Shown in pieces: positions 44,030 to 56,800 of a stretch of DNA of 64,000 bases. The DNA is from Ridgeia piscesae. Taxonomy: Eukaryota > Annelida > Polychaeta > Sabellida > Siboglinidae. Positions within the stretch are counted from its first letter, which is position 1. The number at the start of each line of letters is the position of its first letter. The notes under the pieces were generated by a model. That model worked only from the letters and a program-made list of their open reading frames with translations. It was not told the origin of the DNA and made no database searches. The DNA lies in the NCBI GenBank assembly GCA_025642075.2, contig JAODUO010000564.1:208501-272500 (forward strand), read 5' to 3'. Both the position numbers and the translations under genes were made by a program.

Positions 44030-44400
44030 GGACTTTACAAATATTGCGAGATAATATACAAAATTGAGGTGTTTAAAATATTGAATGGGTATGAAAATAT
44101 TGAGAAATATTTTTTTTCACAGTCAAGGAAGAGAGGACATGGAGTTACATTAGCAAAGAAGCAGTGTAGACTAGATATTAGAAAATTTTCAGTAATCGAA
44201 TGGAACAGATTATCAGCTGATTGTGTAGGTGCTAGTAGTGTTAATATATTTTAAAATAAAATTGACATATATTTAAAAATAAAATTGACATATACCTAAG
44301 ACGGGCAGAGTATACTTAGATAGATAGGTTGGACTCTCGATAAGCCAAATGGCTTCCTAGTCCACCTGCCATCTAGAGTTGAATCTCTAGGTGGCAATCT
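44030..44400 (+). mobile_element. Non-LTR retrotransposon 3' fragment
   Basis: Reads MFKILNGYENIEKYFFSQSR, RGHGVTLAKKQCRLDIRKFS and EWNRLSADCVGASSVNIF, then, after a stop, RRAEYT. This is the C-terminus of a LINE reverse transcriptase of the kind ending in DIRKYSFSxRVxxxWNxLSxxCVxAxSVNxFK. It is 5'-truncated, followed by the usual actctcgataagccaaatgg tail, and lies inside the presumed SSR2 5' UTR intron. Confidence 0.85.
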
Positions 44401-44937
44401 TGTTAAATCTTGTTAAAATATGGGTAAAATAAATAAGACCATTCACAATAAATGAATACTGTATTGTCCAGTTCAGTAAGAATGTAGGGCCTACACTTAC
44501 AGTACTGGATATATTGAACTTGGCTCAGTAAATAATTATGGTGTTATGGAATATTTTATTGCTGATGGATTTAAGATTTTGTTATTTTGTAAGAAAGTAA
44601 CTTACAAAATAATTATGATGTTGCCACTTAAAACAAAATATGTCAAGATTTATCTGGTAAGTTTTGTATGAGTATTAGTCCCAGGATAGGCAATACCCAA
44701 TATGGGACGATCACAATGCCTTGATTGTCCATGTTCCACGTTGCACTGCTTGAGCCACGATTGACACGGAATTACAGCTGACAAAATTTATGAAAACACC
44801 ATGCTAAACTTCATAATAGCACAAATATTCGAAAACGAAATAGTACGAGATTGTGAACTAGTTTCAATCGATTCCACGTAACTTTCCAAAAAGCCACTAA
44901 TAACGCTGAAACATAATTTTATTAGGAAGGTACATAC

Positions 44938-44980
44938 CCTGCCGAACCAAAGTTTGGTTTCGAGCGACCGGAAAGAAAGG
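44938..44980 (-). other. SSR2: Candidate SSR2 non-coding first exon
   Basis: On the minus strand a pyrimidine-rich start (cctttctttccggtcgctcg) resembles a terminal oligopyrimidine 5' end and leads to a good donor AGG|gtatgt at 44,937. It would splice to the tttag just before the SSR2 ATG. Placement is inference; no transcript evidence. Confidence 0.45.
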
Positions 44981-45867
44981 TGCGGTGTTTGCGCATGTGC
45001 ATCCACGATGTTAATTTTTCTTTTGGTCGCTATGGGCGCTGCTATGAATTGATATGGACAAACAAAAAGGCGGACAAGTGTACAATTTTTAAAAATCGGA
45101 TATAATGTTATTTTTTCCGTATTTCCCGCCTGTATTATTCCAGGTTGTGTCCATTGTTAGATTAAAAAAATAGGAATATGCTTGATGATTTCAGCTAATA
45201 TTTACATACAGACCTATTAATTAGAATTAACAAACTTATAGAATCAATTCCAATGATTTAGCAAAATTGACATATACTTGAGATAAAAACTAAGTAAAAT
45301 ATGATATCTAGCTCGATCGCGACACATATTGACCATACATTATTATTATTAGATGATATAATTTCTAAAAAAATTATAATAATGGTGATCGATGATGGTT
45401 GATTAATATTATAATGTTAGGTATAATTAATACGTAAATATATTATTATTGTTACAAAGGAAACAAAATGTTTTAGAAGTGAGAACCGATATATACCCAT
45501 AAACAGTGTAGTGTTGTTTATTATGTTTATACGTACAATAAATAAATACAACACATTTTTATTGAATGAAGATAATTGCCGCGTGAATGAGAGTGCATGT
45601 GATGTAGGCCCTATATCGTACATTAATTATTGACTTAATATGGGTTACTCTCAACGATTGACTTATATTCATATTAATTCGTGAGAAACGCACCACGTAT
45701 TTTTAAAACACAACCCGTCATATCAAGGTATTCTTGATGTAATCTGATAGAAATTTCTATCATATAGCAGTTTCTTTGCCAATGCATTTGACCTCAGATC
45801 CAGACGACCCACTGGAACTTCGTCACCGCGAAGGGGATTGTGGGATATCGCATAACCAACAGCAAAC
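44981..45867. promoter_or_regulatory. Shared SSR2 / CCT3 upstream region
   Basis: About 0.9 kb separates the candidate SSR2 first exon (minus) from the CCT3 start (plus), so both promoters probably lie here. No TATA box is convincing. A TCCCACAATCC-type element (minus strand of 45,835-45,845), similar to the ZNF143 site, lies 23 bp before the CCT3 ATG; this is a weak suggestion only. Confidence 0.4.
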
Positions 45868-45901
45868 ATGATGAGCGGTGGGCAGCAAGTGATTGTACTC
45901 A
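45868..45901 (+). CDS. CCT3: CCT3 exon 1
   Basis: [11 protein letters not shown] plus one base; donor A|gtaagt. Context agcaaacATG is acceptable for initiation. Confidence 0.95.
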
Positions 45902-48900
45902 GTAAGTAATGTTTTATCAAATATGTTCGTACTTATGGGTTTCATTTAAACACACATTCTAATATGTTTATTATCTTGCAGATCAAAACACGAAACGAGA
46001 GTCGGGTAGGAAGGTCCAACTTGGAAATGCAGCCGCCGCAAAGGTGAGCCCAAACAAACGGCATGCTAAAATGACATGTCATGCGGCTTTCTGTGTCTAA
46101 ACACGTGTTTCGAGAAAGTTCTACAGACGAATTCTAGTTGTTTCTTAATTATGTTTGTCGATATGTTATAAATTTGGTTTATGTTTTAGTCTTTAAATGC
46201 GCATGCTTTTTAGTAGCCATTAATGCGGGTTTTTTATTAGTTATATTTTATATTAAATAATAAATGCGCCATTTTATCGCCCACTAGCTGCTTAACGACT
46301 GCATTAAATTTGGTTGACAACTATAGCGGTGTGTAAGTATATAATGGAGGTTGGTTATAATTAAATTAAAAAAGTTTTATAGATAATATTCGGCACTTAT
46401 GTAGAATTCGGAACCCACCCAAAGTCCTAAGTGTGGCGTTATAACTGTATATTGGATACCTCACATTAACTATAATCCTAACCCTAATAAATCAGCATTC
46501 CCAGGTATATTTATGTCTTACAAGAGAGAGACCCAAATAACGCTCTGATTTGGCTCCGATTTGTGCCAGCTGCAAGCACATTGGCCATGTGTTACTGCGC
46601 CATGGACATGGAATGAGCGATAAACAGTTTGTTCAAGCCAACCACACCGTCTTTTCGACTTCAAAAGTCTACTAAAACGTGCTGTTTATAAAGCACAAAT
46701 AAGCGTGAGATTATGTTGAATGATTTAATTAACAAACTGAAGTATCAAATGTTGGCAAAGATACAGTTGTAACGACAAAATTGAGGTGGGTCCGAAATCT
46801 ACTAAGTGCATAATATTCACCTTAATGTTTCCATTTAAACAAATCCGATCTGGTCAGACGAATAATATTGGTTGTTTTTCAAAACATTTCTCAGTATGGC
46901 TGTGCTGCAAGGTCTTTTTTAATTTAATATATTTTGTATTTTCTAAAAATGCACTTATTTATGTTCTTCCTTATTGTGTTAATTATGTTAAGATAGTGAA
47001 CATATAAAGTACACATATATTTGGCATGAGATTGTACGGAAATATTTATGCAAAATGTGATCATTGTTAAAATTAAGTGATTTAGTTGATTTTACAATAA
47101 GCATGTATTTAATTGGATTATATAGCCAATTCAGCTACATATGAAATTGTAATCACGTCAGTCAATTGTTTTGACCATGACATTGTTGTAGATAATTAAA
47201 ATATTAGTCAGGTTTCCTTGAAAAGTTGTGTATTTAAAGAAACATGTCTTCGATATGACGATATCACACCCATCCAATTTATATGACTCCTCTCCACAGA
47301 ACATATACAGCTGTATGTTGCGTTCATTTGGATTTCAGACAGCACTTTGTAATCCAGCTTGCCATGGTAACACAGATAATTACCTACACCTTTATGGTAT
47401 CTTAGAATGTGCCTATTTTTGTTTTTCAATATAAAGATGTATAATTTTCAGGCTATTGCTGACGTCATCCGGACATGTCTAGGTCCAAGGTCTATGCTCA
47501 AGGTAAGTTTGACAAATAGAATTGCCTTCTCATGTAGTCATGTATATAAGCTAACAATAACAGTTTAAAAAGTATTAGCTGTCTATATTTGCAATGTTGA
47601 GAAATAGTAAAATATTTGAAATATTGATAGTTTAAGATAATCCTTTTTTACAAATAAATATAGTAAATATTTGTTAAACAAAGATGTGCCATGATTTCTG
47701 TTCCATGATTCATTAGCATATATCGGTAATTGCCATTATAAAGTGATCCTAAAACTTTTCCAAAACTCGGCATTGTACCTGTGATTTATGTCAATTTATT
47801 GAGGTCTTAGTCATAAATATGCAATATAACATTATTGATTTAGGTGTAGTTTGAACAATTTTTTAATGAAAATTACTGTATTTCATTCTATAAAACTCCA
47901 ACGAGTGGAAAATTAATTGACCCATATTTGTGAGCTGAATATTTAAGTGATGCAATTTGTGTTTGTAGATGCTCATGGATCCTATGGGAGGGATTGTCAT
48001 GACAAATGATGGCAATGCCATCTTGAGGGAGGTAAGTTAACAAGTCCATGATTGAAGTGTGTTTGTTTTAGATCATGGTAGACCACCCTGATTTCAAATC
48101 TGTAATTGAAATATGTTTGTTTTAGATTATGGTAGACCATCCTGCTTTCGAATCTATGATTAAAATATGTTTGTTTTAGATTATGGTAGAACATCCAGCA
48201 GCCAAATCCATGATTGAGATCGCTCGAACACAAGATGAAGAAGTTGGAGATGGAACAACCTCAGTCATCATCCTTGGTACTTGTTTACCATTTCTAGACA
48301 TGCCTTTATGTAGGATAATTTGTTTGCTATTCGAAATAGTTTGTCGCCACAGGCATACTAAATGTTAACCGTGTGACCGGCCAGCGAAAATCCTCTGTTG
48401 CATACTGTTATCATAAAAAATATGAATGAAGCATAATTTTATTGCCAAATGAACTCTTTATCATAATACAATTATACTATCTCTGTTATGTCAGATAATC
48501 ATGGTGATATTATTAGTTGAACGTCATCCAAAAAATATGAACAAACAAATGCACTGTTGTGCTCCCAAATAATTACTGAACGGACAAATGTCCTACTTCC
48601 TGCGAGACAAATGTAGCCATACATTTTAGTTAGCTGCCTAATAACATAAAAATGATTCAAATCCGTTGAGAACTTATTTTTATGATTTTTTTCAACATCG
48701 GGGTAGGGTATTTTAGGCCACCCGAAATATTGCCCTGACAAATGGTCGATTTTTGAGACCAAAAGGCATCATTCTAAGTATTTCAACTAGTATAATAGTC
48801 ATATTCTTGAATACTGTCAGTTGTTTTGTCGAAACATAGATGCAGTAACATTAGATAATCCAAAGTAAATATTTGAATCGAGAAAGTTCTTCGACACGAA

Positions 48901-51900
48901 TGTCCGCCATCTTGTTGTTTTTTACTTCTGCTCCGGCGGGAAAATGACGCTGTGTTTGAAAGCTTGGTTCTGATTCGCTGGACCAGCCCCACCCACTGGC
49001 TTATTTTTCCCCAGATTGGGCAAGAACAGCTCTCTACTAGGGGTCGGACGTAAATTCGTCACGGCAAGGCATAATAAACCAGTCGCAGGGTTAATTGACA
49101 TATACAAACCCCTGAAGATGTGTATTATGCACTGAAATAAACAAACAAAAACACACGTGTGACATCCCTTTTAAAAGTGTAATTGACAATATATATGATT
49201 ATATCTGGAGACCTTTTTGCTCGTAATTTTTACCAGTTAATTTCCTACCCGTCCATAACATATTTTACCCATCCTAAAGATGGGTGGACGGATCTCTAAG
49301 TAAAGCTGTTTCTATATCCACTGAGCCTATTACAAGCGCAATATCTGAGGAATAGTTGTGACAAAATTGTACAAATTAACTATTTGATCTCATCGGTTGG
49401 AAACATGCTTCTTTCACATCAGACTGCCCTTTATCCTTGACGATTTTAGTGAAACTGTATCTCTTTTCTTCCTTTGATATGGTTAATTATGCAGATTATA
49501 CTAAACTCCCTTTTATGTCTTTCAGCTGGTGAAATGTTGGCGGTGGCTGCCCCATTCTTGGAGCAGCAGGTTCACCCCACGGTCGTGATCGGGGCGTTTA
49601 GACAGGCCCTCGAGGACCTGCTTGATGTGTTGCGAGACAAAGTCAGGTACTTATAAGTTATAATAGTTGATGCACATCTCTTGACATTACATAAGCCACC
49701 CCTGTTTGCAGGGGATCTGTGGCAGGGGAATTCAACTGTAAGTCAAGCGGAATGTATTCAGCTCTTCGTACCACTGTTTCAGGTCATGGACGCAATGTCA
49801 GTCATTCCTATGGATTTGTAGGAGATCACTAGTAGTCAAATCCCTGGTCCGTACTAACTGGTCCCTAGAAAAGGGAAAGTAAAAGAACGGAAAACCTGTT
49901 GTACGGAAAACCTGTTGTACGGAAAACCTGTTGTACGGAAAACCTGTTGTGGCCTCACAAAGCCAAAACACATACATGTGCTGTGTTAGTGCTAGTGAAA
50001 AAACTTTTGTAATATAATAAACCAAGGCGCATACTGGTTCTGCATGGAAACAAACATTACTACTACTGACTAAATGGTAACGTTCTGTGGTGAATACTGT
50101 AGTGTGTAGACACTGGCATGTCGTTTGTCTGTGTACAGTGTGAAGGTTGACGTGACCAACAGAGACGAGATGTTGAAGATCATCAAGAGTTGTGTCGGTA
50201 CAAAGTTCATCAAGAAGTGGTAAGTGTGTTACTAGATCGAACAGTGATAACGTCTTGGCGTGTGTGTGTGTGTGTGTGTGTGTGTTGTGTGTGTGTGTGT
50301 ATGCCATCGCTGTATCACTCATTGCTGTCTCATTGTAATTCAAGGTATGTCACCAATATTCCAATAGAACATAGCAGTAGAGACCTTGGAATGTTAATTA
50401 GGCTGTTTTCAGCACTCTGGCAGGCTTTTTCTGATGCTGGTTGGTGTTGTTTTAAATGACATTTTAGACATAATATTTATTTATTTATTATTAAGTTAAC
50501 ATATTGACTTTTAAATAGATAATTTATAATTTCAAAGGATATTTGAGATTTATTTACTAGCTTAAAATAATTATTTAAAAAAGACAACCTACATTTTAAT
50601 GAACATCTGAGATATTTATTAGATCAAAATAATAAAGAACATTTCATATTTATTTGTCATATTTTACTCTATATTGGCACTACATGACTCAACTCCAGAA
50701 CACATTCCTATTTAACTTAAATGTACTTGCCTGTTGAAAATGGCAAATAAATCTTTATTATTATATCTCACCGTATGTGTTGTTTGGTATGTTCTTTCTT
50801 GGTAACTGCTCTCCCAAATGGAGACGTATGTAGTTTGGGATTAATTAAGCTCAGTTTTCATGTGTATCTCTGTCTATACTTTGGGTGACGAATAAGTAAT
50901 TAATAACTACATTTATAATAATAAGCTTTTTGCATTGCTGTTTCTGTGCCTAATCTAACAGTTGTCCTCGTGTTGTAGGTCTGACCTTGCCTGCCAGATT
51001 GCCCTGGATGCAACAGCGACTGTCTCTCTAGAAGACGGAGACAGGCGTGAAATTGACATCAAGCGATATGCTAAAGTAGAGAAGGTACATTTTACATGAC
51101 TATATCGTGTAAAGTAACCACATTTTTGTATGTGGATTTTCAAAAGTTCATTGTACACCAATTTGGTAAATTACAAACTCTTGAACGGACACCATTTGCA
51201 CTTTTATAGTTTCATGGTAGTCTAAACATCTAGTTCACTTGTAACAGACACTCGATTAAGATGCTTATTGGTTTTCATATTTCATTTGAAGATCATGTGG
51301 TATGTTTCTGACACGTAGAGGAGATAGGAGCGATGTTTTACATTTTTCTACCTGTTGTAGATCCCAGGTGGTGCCATTGAGGACTCGGAAGTACTGAAGG
51401 GCGTCATGTTCAACAAGGACGTCACACATCCAAAGATGAAGAGGTCAGCTTCTTTATTAAGTTAATTTTTTAATATTTCACCATGAAGTCGTCATCATGT
51501 CAAAAATTATTAATTTTTTGCTTTAAATGATCTCCAAAACAAAAGCTGTAGTTGAATTATGTAATTATAAAATCTTAATTTGTTTATGATACTGCAGTGT
51601 TATACTTTGGCTGTGTAATGTAATATATCAAACATGGTTACAAACAGTAATAAATGGTTCTGTGTCATTAATATAATAAGTGAGTACCGTAGTAAGTTAA
51701 TAGTGCAGCTTACGGCTCAGTTAGTGTATACATTGTTTGTTGTTGTTTAGACGCATTGAAAGTCCTCGTATCCTGCTGTTGGACTGTTCTCTTGAGTACA
51801 AGAAAGGTGAAAGTCAGGTGAGTCTGTGACAGCAGATGGCAGGATATAAACAGGCGCAGGAGACCACGTACCAGAGTACTTCACATTTTTTGTCATGTAA

Positions 51901-53763
51901 ACATAGAAACATTTACGTAGTCTTTCCTAAGGCTTTGAAAATTATATTAAAATTTATAAACAATCTATGTAATATCCAGTATCCTTGCAAGCCAGGGACC
52001 ATTGTGCTGCCTATAGTACCCCTGGCTGATCGTCTCTGCAAACTGTTGGAGTGAGCAGTTGACTTTGTCAGTTACCACCATCAGCCATGGGAACAGTGCA
52101 AGTATCCACCCTAATTTGAAGGCGAATACACGACTGGTGGAATCCCAATATACTGAGCCAGTCACATCCTAAACATTGCACTTAACACAAACAGTATGGC
52201 TGAAATCACCCAAAATTAGATCACGACTGGAAACCAGCCACATTCCTCATTGGGGATTTCATTGGGTGACGGTAAGAGTATTTTTTCAGTGGAGGAGTGA
52301 AGGCTGCCACCGAAGGAGGACATCCAGTACTATTGCAAAACCCTTGACCATAAGCATACATGTGATTTTGGCATTTTTTAACAGAAGTTCATGTCTATGA
52401 ATAGAGACTTAATTTTGAAAGAATTCAAGATGCATTCTTAACAACTTGACTCCAACATCACATTATATTTTGATTGATGTAATTTTACCAACATTTTATT
52501 GCAGCAGAACCTTTTCAAGGGCATGTTTTTATACATTCCTTTCTGTGTACAATGTAGTTAATTTCATGCATTGGTTGTCAAGACAATCTAATGTTTGTTA
52601 ATGAGTTTCACACAACATTAGTTCATGGTTGGCCGCTATCTTCATCTGTCTTCAGAAAAGTGTAAAATATGAAGGCTGTCTGCCCAGTAAAGAGGTAATT
52701 TCTTGCCTCTTAAAACCTCTGTCAGCCACATGTTATATCTTCCTTGTTTTTTCTTACAGACGAATATAGAGATCTCAAAGGAAGAAGATTTTGGGTAGGT
52801 GCATGTCATGCCTTGACATAAAATAAATATTTTAGTTAGTAATTTTAGTTTAAAAAAACAGATACATATATATCTATACAATGTCGAAACATAATCAATT
52901 TAAAAATTATGCATAGGAGTTTTTAAGTGATAAAGAAAATATAGCTGCATCCACTGCAAAAGTATTATCTCAGGCAGTCGTAGAACTTGTGAAGTGTGAC
53001 GTTTGGCTGCCCTTTTGTAACTTCTTCCCTTTTACTTCAGTAGAAATTTGGCTAAACATTTGTAAGTGGGTTTTATCCACAAGTTTTAGGCTAAATGTTC
53101 ATGGCATGGATAGGTAGTGGTAGAGACTGAGTGAACTGGGTTTTGAATTTCACTACAAACCGCCATTTTTAAACTTTAGTGATTGCAGTCACTTCTCTTC
53201 ACCTGTGACATCTGAATGCGTAACCTGCAATGGACTCTCTAGACATAGAAAAGGAAAACTGTTAAAACTATGCTCAGCATTATTCCAGCCACGTACATGT
53301 GGTTGACCAGCGTGATTGCTAACAACCTACTGGTTGTGTTGGCAGACAAATTCTGGCGATGGAAGAGGAGTACATCCAACAGATTTGCTCTGACATCATA
53401 GCGGTCAAGCCCGACCTGGTCATCACAGAGAAGGGCGTGTCTGACCTTGCCCAGCACTTCCTTGTCAAGGCGGGTATATCGGTGATCCGCCGCGTCCGCA
53501 AGACCGACAATAACAGAATCGCCAGGTGAGTCTGAACTGAAGGATTGGTTGGTGACATGATCAGGGATCAGATCACTAGATTATGACATGGTACCTAGTT
53601 ACTGAGTTATGTATTCTCTAAAGAAAATTTCCGGGATTGGAATTTCATTCAAATCGTGAAGTTTGAATCGGAAGTGTTTATTCTAACAATCGAATGTAAT
53701 GATAAAAAATTAAGTGATAAAATTTGTCAGCTCAGTTATTAAATATGTGTCGAAGAGCAGGCA

Positions 53764-53817
<54 letters not shown>

Positions 53818-56800
53818 TATTTTTAAATGATACAAAATAGAAACAATCGGTTAACAATAAACAGTTCATGAACTGTCAGGTTACTGTAGATGAACAAAAC
53901 CATGGTTAGACTACCACTAAAACCATTTGCATATGTGGTGTGTTATTTCACACATTGCAGAATATTTTCGAAACCAATTAAAGCAACAATAATTTAGCAT
54001 GATAACAAAATAGTTTTAAGTTCTGGAAATATGCCTCTGGTTGAAGAAACTGATCTGCATTCTGGAACGAAGCGTAATAAATATATTAATTTCAGTAATG
54101 GTGTCTCTTGCTTCAGGGGACTAATTCTTCACATGTATATGTCAAATAGAACAGTAATGAAATTTAATTTTAGAAATGGGATGGGACAATCCTGTTTGGT
54201 CTAGTTTCATGTCATTTGTATTTTTCCTTGCCAACACGAAGCACCGTAGAACAGTGGGTAAAGAACATGCTAGGTCGTTATTATGTCTTTGTTAATGTCG
54301 TCAGTTAAGTATTGTAATTGAGCCTGATGTTGTTTTGTAACTGCCCACTGTGATTGTGCCAGTGACGTCTACAGAAATGTTATTGTCATTGTGTCGTCAG
54401 AGCCGTGGGAGCAACCGTCATAAACCGAACTGACGAGATAAAGGACGAGGACATTGGCAACGGATGTGGCCTCTTCGAGATCCGCAAGTTTGGTGACGAG
54501 TAAGTGTCTTCTCACTTGTCTGTCCTTGTTAGCGTCTTAACAAGATTTCTATTGTTGTGTTGTGCCACTGAGCTCACTTACCAGGGATGTTTGAGGTAAA
54601 GGTGTCACTTCAGTTTCTTATGCAACACTGTAATGCTCTTCTCTTTGATTAATGCTAATTTAACCCATTTTATCCGGAATACAATTCTAGTCGTAGTTAC
54701 CCTTTTTATCCAGAATACGATTCTAGTCGTAGTTTGCACTTGACACGGCTTCCCTGCACTCTGACGTTTTGGAATCCCATTGGCTGGTTAACACCGAATG
54801 ACGTCAGTATATCGGGATCACTAGGAAACTCATATTTTTCAACCAATCAGCGCCGTTCTGTGGGTATTTGCAGTTCAAAGCGGGTACCCCCAAGCTAAAG
54901 TGAAATCAAAGATGGCGTCGAGTCGCAAAGATCGTTAAATGTTGACGTATTTTGAAGGATAACTCCGCTAATTTACTTCATACTGGTGATGACAAGAAGG
55001 CAGACAAGTGGATAGACGATATAAGATGGACGGTTATGGTATTTGATGCGACATTTGTCCGTGAAGACATACTTTGAAGCCATCGAAGTGGGTCAACCGA
55101 CAACGGCATCCATTTCCGCCCATCTCGCTCCACGCCGTATTTTTGGCGCCAAACAAAGTTAAGAATATTTCCAACGACGGTAACTACTTCATAAATAAAG
55201 TGATGTTGAAATGTTGAACAAAGTTGTTACTTTATAGTACTTCTTTATAGGTTATAAGAAATGAGCCACAGAATTATATATCGTTGACAGAAAATATTTC
55301 AAAAATTTGCATAATTCCGCTCAGCGGCGCCACACGTTGGCGATTCAGTCGACTGACGTGGGGGTATTACAAACAATTTTACATTATGAGATTATTATCC
55401 AAGATATGTGGACAAGTTGTATACCTTTATTTTCAGCAAAGATTAATGCATAAAATAAACTCAACTTGCTCATTGACATGTTGCTTCCTTCATGGCGAAA
55501 ATGTCGGGTGAAAAGTAATGTGACAAACCTCAACATAGGTTTGAATTTATTAGACATGTTTTGCCATATGCCACATATAATATATATGATAAAACTATGA
55601 GTTTATCGATGCGACTGTATAGTTTATTTTATCTACTTTCTAAAGGTATATCACATTTAAAAATTGATTGAGAAATAATCAAGTTATGTCCATTTTAAAT
55701 GAAGGCCTGTCATTTTTTAATGCTGACAGTTTGGTTTGAGGAAATGATCAGGAACTGGCTGCAACTCGTCGTCACTAGCTTCAGGATAAAATGGGTTAAC
55801 TCTGTAATATATTTTATATTGTTGACTAGTAAGAGTTATTGTTGTGTTGACTCAGTATATTTAAATTTGTTGCTATTGAGAAATATCCTTACCTCTTTGG
55901 ATCGACATCAACCTTCTTCAGTTTGTGTGACATTTGTACGTTGCCTGTTTGTGACTTGACATTTGTACATTGCCTGTATGTGACTTGACATTTGTACATT
56001 GCCTGTTTGTGACTGGACATTTGTATGTTGCCTGTTTATGACTTGACATTAACGTGTATGTCACCGTACCAGATACTTCACGTTCCTGGAGAAGTGCACG
56101 GACCCGAAGGCATGCACCATCCTGCTGCGGGGTGCCAGCAAGGACATCCTCAATGAGGTCGAACGCAACCTCCAGGACGCCATGAATGTCGCCCGCAATG
56201 TCATGATAGACGGCCGCCTGGTGGCCGGTGGTGGCGCCTGCGAAATGGCACTCGCTCAGGTCAGTTGAGCCCGGTTACTTTGCTATTACTTGCTAGAATC
56301 TTTCAGAATAATTATTTTATTTGTTAAATTCATTTTTTTCACATTCAGTTGACACTGGCACGTATGACTAATCAATGTTTTTTTCAAATTAGTTTACTTC
56401 AGAGTCGTTGACGTAAATTTAACTAAAACAGGTTAAAATGACAATTTTTTAACGACATGATTGAACATGAATAAAGAGATGTGTGTTTACACAATACAAA
56501 ATAATGTAGATGAAACATTTACCATGTTTGTATGCGATCTTTGAAGGACTTACATACAAATGTGGTTTATATAATTGTGTTAACACATTGATAAGACTAC
56601 TCGTAATGTTGAGTGGTGGTGTTGTCTGTTCTAGGCACTCAACGAGAAGGCCAAGAGTATCACTGGAGTCCAGCAGTGGCCCTACAGGGCTGTGGCCCGC
56701 GCCCTCGAGGTCATACCCCGCACCCTCATACAGAACTGTGGCGCCAGCATCATCCGCACCCTCACTGCCCTACGTGTATGTATCACCCTCACTGAGTGTA

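Noticed and set aside
46475..46495. Telomere-like cctaaccctaa
   Set aside because: Only about one and a half units, inside a MITE.
48835..48925. Antisense ATGGCGGACATTCG start inside CCT3 intron 5 ([12 protein letters not shown])
   Set aside because: Stops after 19 codons with no usable donor in frame; probably chance or a mobile-element scrap.
52656..52695. Extra CCT3 exon between exons 10 and 11
   Set aside because: It has AG and GT borders, but exon 10 joins exon 11 perfectly in frame and no family member has the insert.
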